A stretch of DNA of 5,165 nucleotides from assembly GCA_905236315.1 (NCBI GenBank), contig CAJOPO010000276.1:1-5165 (forward strand), in the 5' to 3' direction. A program made the position numbers and the translations under genes. Below, piece after piece: positions 1-5,165 of this stretch. A model generated the notes under the pieces. The model was not told the DNA's origin, did not search any database, and saw only the letters and a program-made list of their open reading frames with translations. Positions within the stretch are counted from its first letter, which is position 1. Every line of letters begins with the position of its first letter. The DNA comes from an uncultured Treponema sp. Its GTDB lineage: Bacteria > Spirochaetota > Spirochaetia > Treponematales > Treponemataceae.

Positions 1-27
1 CGCTATTATAGCGACTTACAACTCGCA
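1..27. repeat. Partial palindromic repeat at left edge
   Basis: The first 13 bases (CGCTAT-T-ATAGCG) are a perfect palindrome around a single central T. The sequence continues GACTTACAACTCGCA, and the reverse complement of this continuation appears at the right edge (5131-5147) with one extra base. Bases 1-18 are also repeated directly at 5148-5165. The window therefore begins inside a roughly 40-bp palindromic element whose left half is cut off. The element abuts the hairpin at 28-70 with no gap. I do not recognise it as a named family; a dispersed intergenic repeat is the likeliest reading. Confidence 0.75.
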
Positions 28-70
28 GGAACCTCGAAAAACTTTCTGAAAGGGAGTTTTTCGAGGTTCC
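28..70. terminator. Strong hairpin, terminator-like, upstream of the operon
   Basis: The arms GGAACCTCGAAAAACT (28-43) and AGTTTTTCGAGGTTCC (55-70) are perfect 16-bp complements separated by 11 bases, TTCTGAAAGGG. No T-tract follows on the + strand (next bases CTAAATT), but the 3' arm contains five Ts and the 5' arm five As, so on either strand a T-run lies inside the stem. It may terminate a gene ending left of the window, or act as a bidirectional terminator. It shares its core with the hairpin at 5092-5119, so it belongs to a repeated family in this genome. The hairpin itself is certain; the terminator role is inferred. Confidence 0.55.
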
Positions 71-105
71 CTAAATTCTAAGTTCTAAACTCTATCATCT
101 ACCCC
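71..105. repeat. Degenerate 7-bp tandem repeats (CTAAANT), left side
   Basis: Five successive heptads begin with CTA: CTAAATT, CTAAGTT, CTAAACT, CTATCAT and CTACCCC. The first three are clearly related; the last two keep only CTA. The same heptad occurs in opposite orientation at 201-214 (GTTTAGA twice), so bases 84-94 are the exact reverse complement of 204-214. Function unknown; see the fold-back entry. Confidence 0.6.
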
Positions 106-117
106 AGGGGAAAGCGA

Positions 118-186
118 CCGACGTGTATACGTCAGTGCCACCGACATGTACACGTCATAGGGACTGATGTGTATATGTCAGTCCCT
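118..186. repeat. Three tandem 23-bp near-palindromic repeats
   Basis: Units start at 118, 141 and 164, an exact 23-bp period. They share the core YGAYRTGTAYAYGTCA, and most differences inside the core are transitions (C/T, A/G). Each unit is itself near-palindromic: unit 1 contains GACGT-GTAT-ACGTC (120-133); unit 2 has GAC/GTC arms around ATGTACAC (143-156); unit 3 sits inside GGGACTGA (160-167) and TCAGTCCC (178-185), with G-T wobble pairs further in. The array lies about 180 bp upstream of the ATPase start. Tandem operator sites, RNA hairpins or a structural repeat are all possible; no coding function is apparent. Confidence 0.8.
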
Positions 187-200
187 TCCCCCTTGGCAGT

Positions 201-214
201 GTTTAGAGTTTAGA
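201..214. repeat. Two tandem GTTTAGA heptads, right side
   Basis: Two identical copies of GTTTAGA lie head to tail (201-207 and 208-214), followed by GAGAGGG. They are the inverted counterpart of the CTAAANT heptads at 71-91 and form the 3' arm of the outer stem of the fold-back. Confidence 0.65.
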
Positions 215-265
215 GAGAGGGCGGGTTATAACAATAAATTAAAATAGTTTTTTTCTATAAATATG

Positions 266-292
266 TGGTATAAAAGCGATATATTTTATAAT
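266..292 (+). promoter_or_regulatory. Candidate promoter(s) of the transporter operon
   Basis: Two -10-like hexamers lie in the very AT-rich stretch before the operon. TGGTATAAA at 266-274 fits an extended -10 box (TGn plus TATAAA). TATAAT at 287-292 is a perfect -10 hexamer, but the sequence at its proper -35 distance (264-269, TGTGGT) is a poor match. No convincing -35 box is seen for either. Transcription would start near 281 or 299 and give a leader of roughly 70-85 bases. In such AT-rich DNA TATAAT-like strings arise by chance, so the position is tentative. Confidence 0.4.
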
Positions 293-300
293 ATATAAAA

Positions 301-366
301 TCAAGGGTGGGGCGAAAAGTATTCTAGCACTACCCACAAAGTATACTACAATGATTAGAGAAAAAA
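301..366 (+). promoter_or_regulatory. Leader before the ATPase gene, weak ribosome site
   Basis: GTGGG (307-311) can pair with CCCAC (333-337), and the heptamer AAAGTAT occurs twice in direct orientation 22 bp apart (316-322 and 338-344). The only Shine-Dalgarno candidate is a weak AGAG (357-360), followed by six As and then the ATG at 367. Whether the stem or the direct repeat is functional cannot be told; both are short. An out-of-frame ATG at 351 does not extend the gene. Confidence 0.3.
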
Positions 367-1293
367 ATGATAGAAGTAAATAATGTTTCTAGATTATTTG
401 GTTCGTTCAAGGCTGTAGACGGAATAAGTTTTTCAATACAAACTGGCGAAATTGTGGGGCTTTTAGGTCCTAATGGAGCGGGAAAAACTACAACCATGCG
501 TATGATAACAGGTTTTTTAGAGCCATCTTCTGGGGTCATACTTGTAGATGGCTTAGATGTAACAAAAAATCCTGTAGAAACAAAAAAGAAAATAGGCTAT
601 ATGCCTGAATCAGCCCCCTTATATTCAGATATGATTGTGGCAGATTATCTTGAATACATTGCCCAAATGGAAGGCATTGACCCCAAGCAAAAAGTGCCCT
701 TACTAGCAGAAACTTGTGGATTAAAAGAAGTAATGCACAAAAACATAGGAGAACTTTCTCGTGGCAACAGGCAGCGTGTAGGATTAGCCCATGCCCTAAT
801 GGGCGACCCAGAAATCCTTATTTTAGATGAACCTACAGGTGGGCTTGACCCTAACCAAGTGGGTGAAGTAAGAGATTTAATAAAAAAAATAGGGGAAACA
901 CGCACTGTCATTATTTCTACCCATATTTTAAGCGAAGTGGAAATGATTTGTGGCCGTGTTATTATAATCTCTGGTGGCAAGAAAGTTGCTGATAGCCCCA
1001 CAGACGAACTAAGAGAGCGTTTTGGTGGAGAAGGCTCTGTTGAATTAGAATTAGGAAACGCACAAGCTACAGAAGTTTGCAAGGTAATGAAGTCTTTACC
1101 TGGAATAAAAGACTGCTCTGCAAAAGAAGAAGGAAATCATATAAAAGCAGTGCTTTCTTTAGAAAAGGGGGCAGAGGTGCGACCGCAAGTTGCTTCTATT
1201 TCTGTAACGCATAATTGGGATTTATATACATTAGAATTGCATAAAAATAGTCTTGAAGACGTATTCCGTTCTTTAACTACAGGAGGTGAATAA
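367..1293 (+). CDS. ABC transporter ATP-binding protein, GldA type
   Basis: 308 residues; the cytoplasmic ATPase that would drive the permease encoded next. All nucleotide-binding motifs are visible: Walker A GPNGAGKT at residues 34-41; the Q-loop region IGYMPE at 76-81, with Glu where most ABC ATPases have Gln; the signature LSRGNRQR at 130-137 instead of LSGGQ; Walker B LILDEP at 151-156 followed by D-loop GGLDP; and the switch His186 in ISTHILSE. The GYxPE and LSxGxRQR variants are, from recall, characteristic of the GldA/ABC-2 exporter branch. Residues from about 205 on form a C-terminal extension after the ATPase core, ending in the NSLEDVF motif typical of ABC-2 ATPases. The start at 367 precedes the family's usual N-terminus (MIEVNNVSR) but has only a weak ribosome site. 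First gene of the operon; the stop is 2 bp from the next start. Substrate unknown. Confidence 0.95.
   Translation: MIEVNNVSRLFGSFKAVDGISFSIQTGEIVGLLGPNGAGKTTTMRMITGFLEPSSGVILVDGLDVTKNPVETKKKIGYMPESAPLYSDMIVADYLEYIAQMEGIDPKQKVPLLAETCGLKEVMHKNIGELSRGNRQRVGLAHALMGDPEILILDEPTGGLDPNQVGEVRDLIKKIGETRTVIISTHILSEVEMICGRVIIISGGKKVADSPTDELRERFGGEGSVELELGNAQATEVCKVMKSLPGIKDCSAKEEGNHIKAVLSLEKGAEVRPQVASISVTHNWDLYTLELHKNSLEDVFRSLTTGGE
1281..1289 (+). promoter_or_regulatory. Strong ribosome binding site for the permease gene
   Basis: AGGAGGTGA, a near-perfect Shine-Dalgarno sequence, lies six bases before the ATG at 1296 and inside the last codons of the ATPase gene. It fixes the permease start at 1296 rather than the internal ATG at codon 17, and is the strongest ribosome site in the operon. 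Confidence 0.9.
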
Positions 1294-1295
1294 TT

Positions 1296-2033
1296 ATGCA
1301 GTCTGCTTCGAACACAAAGGCGGTTAATGTAAGAAATGTTATTATGAAAAGGGAACTAAATGCTTATTTTACAAGCCCTGTAGCGTACATAGTTTGTGTG
1401 TTATTTTTACTATTCTCTGGATTTACCTTTTTTTCTACATTCTTTATAGCAGGAAGAGCTGAACTTAGAGCTTTCTTTAATATGCTACCTATAATGTTTA
1501 GCTTTTTTATTCCAGCACTAACAATGCGCCTCTTTAGCGAAGAACAACGTGTAGGCAGTATGGAAACCTTGCTCACTTTGCCTGTTACTGTTACAGATAT
1601 TGTACTTGGCAAATACAGAGCCGCTTTAATCTCTTCCGTAGTTCTTTTAGTTCCTTCACTTAGCTACGTAATAGTTTGCTATATGTTTGGTACTCCAGAC
1701 GTAGGCCCAATTATTGGTAGTTATGCGGGAGCTATACTTTTAGCCGCTGCATTTACTGCCATAGGGATTTTTGCAAGTTCTTGTACAAAAAATCAAATAG
1801 TTGCTTTCTTTATAGCTTTTGCTCTCTGCATATTTCTTACTTTAATAAGTTCATTTGCGGTGATTATGCCAGCGCAGATAGCGGCAATTATTTCTTTTAT
1901 AAGTGCTGATAGTCATTTTGATTCAATTTCAAGGGGCATAATAGACACAAGAGATGTTTTATACTTTATCTCTCTAATTGCTATATTTTTGGTACTTACA
2001 ATTAATACAATTAACAATTCAAGAAAAGGCTAA
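1296..2033 (+). CDS. ABC transporter permease, ABC-2/GldF type
   Basis: 245 residues, close to the length of Flavobacterium GldF as I recall it. It is an integral inner-membrane protein with six predicted helices by eye: about 29-50, 59-77, 109-130, 139-160, 168-190 and 221-238. Family signatures are the N-terminal amphipathic stretch MKRELNAYFTSPVAYI (17-32), which would contact the ATPase, the cytoplasmic loop MRLFSEEQRVGSMETLLTLP (77-96), and HFDSISRGIIDTRDVLYF (207-224) before the last helix. It should pair as a dimer with the upstream ATPase. The start is set by the AGGAGGTGA site. The stop is five bases before the GldG-like gene. A GldF-type subunit fits better than generic ABC-2 permeases because of these motifs and the GldG-like partner next door. 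Substrate unknown. Confidence 0.92.
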   Translation: MQSASNTKAVNVRNVIMKRELNAYFTSPVAYIVCVLFLLFSGFTFFSTFFIAGRAELRAFFNMLPIMFSFFIPALTMRLFSEEQRVGSMETLLTLPVTVTDIVLGKYRAALISSVVLLVPSLSYVIVCYMFGTPDVGPIIGSYAGAILLAAAFTAIGIFASSCTKNQIVAFFIAFALCIFLTLISSFAVIMPAQIAAIISFISADSHFDSISRGIIDTRDVLYFISLIAIFLVLTINTINNSRKG

Positions 2034-2038
2034 AGAAA

Positions 2039-4123
2039 ATGTCTGTAAAAAATAAGTTTATTAATTTCTTAAAAAATCCTATCTGGGATGTGTGGCTTTT
2101 TATTATTGCTGTAGTCTTGTTAAATCTTGTAGCACAAAGGGCTTTTATTCGCTGGGATTTAACAAAGGCTCGCTCTTATTCACTTTCTAGTGCAAGTAAG
2201 AGAGTAGTAAAAAATCTAGAAGAGCCTCTAAGCGTAAAAGTATTCTTTTCTAGCAATCTGCCTGCTCCATATTCTAGTGTATATCAATATGTGCAAGATA
2301 TTCTTTCTGAATATAAAACAGTGGGTAATAAAAACTTTAATTATGAATTATATGATATGGAACGAGCGGAAAATCAGACTATGGCTCGTAACTATGGCTT
2401 AAATCAAGCGCAAATACAAGAAGTAAAAAATAATGAAGTGGGGCTAAAGTCTGTTTTTATGGGTATGGCTCTAACATATTCTGACCAAATACAAGTAATA
2501 GATGGCATAACTGTAAGCGATGGTCTTGAATATAAAATAACAAATGCTATATCTTCATTAATCTCTAATACAAATGCTCTTTCTGGATTAAAGTCTAAGG
2601 TAAATGTAACCCTTTATAGCAGTGAAGCATTTTCAAGATTTGGCATTATGGGCTTTGATAAAGTAAAGGACGAAGTTAATTCTGCATTTGAAAAAGCAAA
2701 TAAGAAGTTTCAAGGTCGTCTTTCTTATAATGTTCAAAATCCTAATACAGAAGAAGCACAAGCATTAGGAAAAAGATATGGTATTCAAACAATATCTTGG
2801 AAAGAACGCTCTGGAGAAGAAGAGGAAGGGGCTTTAGGCTTAGTTATTGAATATGAAGATAGCTTTAGAACAGTGCCTTTACAAGTGGTTAGTGGCTTCT
2901 TTGGCTATGAGGTGGATGGCTTAGATTCTTTACAAGATTCAATAGAAAAAAGCGTTTTAAGTTTAGTTTCAAATACTAGTATAGTTGCATATATTACAGG
3001 TCATGGAGAGCTAGATTCTTCTGATGCACAAAAGGGCTGTGCAAACTTTGCAGGCTTGCTTTCTAGCCGCTATACGCTTCAAAATGTGGACTTAGAAAAA
3101 GAAGATATTCCTGTAGGGGTGCAAACTGTAATGATAAACGGTCCTAAAGAAGCCTTTTCAGAAGCGGAATTGTATAAGATAGACCAGTTTTTGCTAAAAG
3201 GTGGTTCTCTAATATTATTCCTAGACCCCTTTGATGTGCAAGAAGATACATCTGGTCAGTCTTATTTTTCTATGCCAGAGTATATTCCTATAAAAACAGG
3301 ATTAGAAGATATGCTTTTAAAGTATGGCATAGAATGTAAGCCCTCTTATGTATTAGATGAAAACTGCTATGTTCATCAAGCGCAACAATATGGCACTACT
3401 CGCATATTAAATTATTATTATTTGCCTAGAATTATGCAAAAAAGCATAAATCAAAAGCATCCTATTACCCAGAATTTAGGCTATTTGTATTTTTATCAGC
3501 CTGGAGTTCTTGATGTAAGTGGGGCTAAGTCTAATAAAGACTTAAATACTTCTGTTTTAGTTTCTACATCAGATAAATCTTGGACTATGAGTGAAAATAT
3601 AATGCTTAGTCCTCTAATGTCTGTACCAGATGACCGTTCTACAGAAAAGAGCGAAGATGTAGCGGTTATAGTGGAGGGACTATTTACTAGTGCCTTTGAC
3701 GCACCTAAAAAAGAAAGTCAATCTAATGAAAGTGGCAACAGTGAAAATGTATTAGATGTGAATAATCAACATTTAGAAAAATCTACCCAAAAGGGCAGAA
3801 TATTTGTTGCTTCTACGTCTTATATAACAACAGCGGCTCTTATAGATGAAGAAGGCAGCCAACCCATTGCATACTTCTTGCAAAATGCAGTTGATTATAT
3901 GAATGGCAATGAAGAGTTGTGTCCTATGAGAACAAAAGGTCTTTCTCTAAGTGGTTTACATACAACACAAGGAGCTATAGTTTTATTAACACAGTATTTT
4001 AATGAATTTGGTCTTGCGTTTATAGTTGCTATTATAGGTCTTGTAGTTATATTCTTACGCCGCCGTAGAAGAACATTAATCCGTATGCAGTATAACCCAA
4101 ATAGTACGAGGGAACTAAAATGA
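2039..4123 (+). CDS. GldG family ABC transporter auxiliary protein
   Basis: 694 residues. A membrane helix at about 17-33 is followed by the segment RWDLTKARSYSLS (38-50), typical of GldG-like proteins. A long extracytoplasmic region follows, with the family hallmarks AYITGHGE (317-324) and GGSLILFLDP (388-397), which fit the ABC_transp_aux domain. A second helix at about 657-673 is followed by a run of five arginines (674-678), a positive-inside stop anchor. Residues 555-585 are a Ser/Asn/Glu-rich, probably disordered linker just before the last conserved block (GRIFVASTS, 586-594). The protein is thus held at both ends with its bulk outside the membrane, presumably docked on the permease. 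It seems longer than the classical GldG of gliding bacteria. The ribosome site is weak (AAAG-type, 5-bp intergenic gap), suggesting coupling to permease translation. Its biochemical role is unknown in any family member I can recall. Confidence 0.9.
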   Translation: MSVKNKFINFLKNPIWDVWLFIIAVVLLNLVAQRAFIRWDLTKARSYSLSSASKRVVKNLEEPLSVKVFFSSNLPAPYSSVYQYVQDILSEYKTVGNKNFNYELYDMERAENQTMARNYGLNQAQIQEVKNNEVGLKSVFMGMALTYSDQIQVIDGITVSDGLEYKITNAISSLISNTNALSGLKSKVNVTLYSSEAFSRFGIMGFDKVKDEVNSAFEKANKKFQGRLSYNVQNPNTEEAQALGKRYGIQTISWKERSGEEEEGALGLVIEYEDSFRTVPLQVVSGFFGYEVDGLDSLQDSIEKSVLSLVSNTSIVAYITGHGELDSSDAQKGCANFAGLLSSRYTLQNVDLEKEDIPVGVQTVMINGPKEAFSEAELYKIDQFLLKGGSLILFLDPFDVQEDTSGQSYFSMPEYIPIKTGLEDMLLKYGIECKPSYVLDENCYVHQAQQYGTTRILNYYYLPRIMQKSINQKHPITQNLGYLYFYQPGVLDVSGAKSNKDLNTSVLVSTSDKSWTMSENIMLSPLMSVPDDRSTEKSEDVAVIVEGLFTSAFDAPKKESQSNESGNSENVLDVNNQHLEKSTQKGRIFVASTSYITTAALIDEEGSQPIAYFLQNAVDYMNGNEELCPMRTKGLSLSGLHTTQGAIVLLTQYFNEFGLAFIVAIIGLVVIFLRRRRRTLIRMQYNPNSTRELK
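4108..4113 (+). promoter_or_regulatory. Ribosome site and ATGA overlap of the last gene pair
   Basis: GAGGGA lies six bases before the ATG at 4120, inside the end of the GldG-like gene. The ATG overlaps the upstream TGA (ATGA, 4120-4123), the classical layout for translational coupling or reinitiation, implying matched production of the two accessory proteins. Confidence 0.8.
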
Positions 4124-5079
4124 AAAGAAAAATAATACTTTTATCAGCCATTGCAGTTCTTGCAATTATATATATTTTACAACTTACTTTTACAGGAAAA
4201 AGTAAGGTAAAGACATTAAGTTTAACAGAAGATATAGATAGCATAGTTATTGAACAGGGAGCTAGTAGTAATGTGCTTACTCTTTCTTTAGAGGGGAAAG
4301 ACTGGCACATAGGGAAATATAAGGCAGATGAAAGCACTGCGAGTGCAATGGTAGATGCTCTAAAATCAATAAAGGTCTTAGGCACTATTACGGCAAATGT
4401 TAATAATGATGAGCAGCGTTATGGTCTTGAGATAAATAACAAAATAGTAGTAAAGGCTCAAAAAAATGGTCAAGTGCTTAGAACCATAACGATTGGGAAA
4501 AATACTTCTACAGGTAGCCAGTGTTATGCCCAAGTAGATGGAAAGAATGTAGTTTGCCTTGTAAATGGTTCACTACACACAACCTTTACCTGCACACAAG
4601 AAAGTCTCCGCGCAAAAGGAATATATTCCCTTTCTGCAGAAGGTATTACTTCTATAAGTGTAAGTTCACAAAACGGTTCTAATAATTTTTCTATTCAAAA
4701 AGAAGAGAATGAGCAGAAGGCAGATAGCTCTGAAGATGGCTCTGAAAGTATAACTGTACCACAAGCAAATTGGATTTTTGTAGGGGAAGTAGAGGGCAAG
4801 GGGGATGTAAATATAAAAAATGTTCAAACTTGGACATCTTCACTTGCAAATCTTTCTGCTTCTGAGTGGTGCAGCGAAGGAACTCCTGTACCCCAAGAAG
4901 CAGAAATGACTGTGAGTTTTGTATGCAACGGAACAAACTATAGTATAAGTTTTTATCCTAAAGATGATGAAGAAAATCAGCGTCTTTGCACTTGTAATGT
5001 TGCCCAAACGCCGTTTTATCTTTCTGAATATATAGCACAGCGTCTTATGCAAGATTTAAGTTCTATACTTTCCGAATAA
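4120..5079 (+). CDS. DUF4340 domain-containing membrane-anchored protein
   Basis: 319 residues. An N-terminal KRK-led hydrophobic helix (about 5-24) anchors the protein; no lipobox cysteine follows, so it is a membrane anchor rather than a lipoprotein signal. The rest should lie outside the cytoplasmic membrane. DUF4340-like features are W62 in DWHIGKYKAD, the YGL motif (101-103), the ITIGK strand (123-127), YAQVDGKNVV (136-145) and the C-terminal FYLSEYIAQRL (299-309). An acidic, Ser-rich insert lies at about 191-211. Seven cysteines (135, 146, 158, 251, 269, 290, 292) are notable for an exported domain. DUF4340 genes commonly follow GldG-like genes in operons of this kind, which supports the assignment; the molecular role is unknown. 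It is the last gene, and the hairpin begins 12 bases after its stop. Confidence 0.85.
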   Translation: MKRKIILLSAIAVLAIIYILQLTFTGKSKVKTLSLTEDIDSIVIEQGASSNVLTLSLEGKDWHIGKYKADESTASAMVDALKSIKVLGTITANVNNDEQRYGLEINNKIVVKAQKNGQVLRTITIGKNTSTGSQCYAQVDGKNVVCLVNGSLHTTFTCTQESLRAKGIYSLSAEGITSISVSSQNGSNNFSIQKEENEQKADSSEDGSESITVPQANWIFVGEVEGKGDVNIKNVQTWTSSLANLSASEWCSEGTPVPQEAEMTVSFVCNGTNYSISFYPKDDEENQRLCTCNVAQTPFYLSEYIAQRLMQDLSSILSE

Positions 5080-5091
5080 TGATTTAAGGGA

Positions 5092-5119
5092 GCCTCTAAA
5101 AACTTCAGTTTTTAGAGGC
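5092..5119 (+). terminator. Hairpin after the operon, probable terminator
   Basis: GCCTCTAAAAACT (5092-5104) and AGTTTTTAGAGGC (5107-5119) are perfect 13-bp complements around the dinucleotide TC; in RNA the loop would open to a few more bases. It lies 12 bases after the stop of the last gene. What follows is AACTTTG, not a real T-tract, so efficiency is uncertain, but the position strongly suggests the operon terminator. The 5' flank and arm match 14 of 16 bases of the left hairpin (28-43). Confidence 0.65.
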
Positions 5120-5130
5120 AACTTTGAAAA

Positions 5131-5165
5131 TGCGATGTTGTAAGTCGCGCTATTATAGCGACTTA
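5131..5165. repeat. Partial palindromic repeat at right edge
   Basis: TGCGATGTTGTAAGTCG (5131-5147) is followed by the 18 bases CGCTATTATAGCGACTTA, identical to bases 1-18. TAAGTCG...CTAT-T-ATAGCGACTTA is palindromic apart from an extra CG at the left arm. The reverse complement of this segment matches the left-edge repeat, with small indels, through TCGCA. The element runs off the end of the window, so its right half is missing here just as the left half is missing at position 1. Confidence 0.75.

Larger units (their letters stand above)
84..214. repeat. Large imperfect fold-back enclosing three small hairpins
   Basis: TCTAAACTCTA (84-94) pairs perfectly with TAGAGTTTAGA (204-214). Inside that, CCAGGGGAA (104-112) pairs with TTCCCCCTTGG (186-196) apart from two single-base bulges. 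The enclosed segment 113-185 holds three tandem 23-bp near-palindromes, and the third forms its own stem at 160-185, ending exactly where the 3' arm of the middle stem begins. The arrangement resembles a multibranch RNA or a cruciform-forming element. This block is clearly more GC-rich than the AT-rich promoter region that follows. It could be a structured leader or small RNA, a miniature repeat element, or an operator array. No known RNA family is recognised. Confidence 0.55.

Noticed and set aside
118..186. CRISPR array
   Set aside because: Only three units, contiguous with a 23-bp period and no unique spacers; no cas gene is nearby.
248..254. Phase-variable T-run in the promoter region
   Set aside because: Only seven Ts in very AT-rich DNA; too short to claim slippage without population data.
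330..539. Open frame on the - strand at the operon start (69 codons)
   Set aside because: It overlaps the leader and the Walker A region of the ATPase gene antisense and shows no protein features.
645..1082. Long open frame on the - strand (145 codons) inside the ATPase gene
   Set aside because: It lies antisense within a gene with full ABC motifs, has no ribosome site or recognisable protein motif, and its composition is that of a shadow frame.
4047..5052. Three open frames on the - strand across the DUF4340-like gene
   Set aside because: All are antisense to a well-supported gene, overlap one another, and lack ribosome sites or motifs.
1..5165. Transposon or insertion sequence bounded by terminal inverted repeats
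   Set aside because: The ends do form inverted repeats, but no transposase or recombinase is encoded, no target duplication can be seen, and the enclosed genes are an ordinary housekeeping-type transporter operon.

Overview
The window carries one four-gene operon on the + strand, framed by non-coding DNA rich in palindromes. The operon encodes a GldA-type ABC ATPase (367-1293), a six-helix ABC-2/GldF-type permease (1296-2033), a membrane-anchored GldG-family auxiliary protein (2039-4123) and a membrane-anchored DUF4340-type protein (4120-5079). The genes are 2 bp apart, 5 bp apart and then overlapping by 4 bp (ATGA), so they are almost certainly co-transcribed and at least partly translationally coupled. 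No gene is broken.

The DNA is AT-rich, codon use favours A/T-ending codons, and this gene order is known from spirochaetes as well as other phyla. A Treponema-like spirochaete is my best guess, from recall of gene order and base composition only; no taxonomic marker is present. Bacteroidota, where the Gld genes were named for gliding, is less favoured, because there the gld genes are not normally arranged as a compact gldA-F-G-DUF4340 operon.

Layout: 1-27 is half of a palindromic repeat whose other half, inverted, closes the window at 5131-5165; the first and last 18 bases of the window are identical. 28-70 is a 16-bp perfect hairpin related to the hairpin that follows the operon (5092-5119), with base changes that preserve pairing. 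71-220 is a compact, relatively GC-rich block: heptad repeats on both sides in opposite orientation, enclosing three tandem 23-bp near-palindromes. 221-366 is a very AT-rich promoter and leader. The operon fills 367-5079, followed by the terminator-like hairpin and the terminal palindrome.

How the genes work together (family knowledge plus inference): ATPase and permease would form an ABC-2 type transporter core; the GldG-like protein, with one helix at each end and a large extracytoplasmic region, and the DUF4340 protein, with one N-terminal helix, would be its accessory subunits outside the membrane. The substrate is unknown. The least explained part of the window is the repeat block at 71-220 and the two related hairpin/palindrome pairs at the ends.
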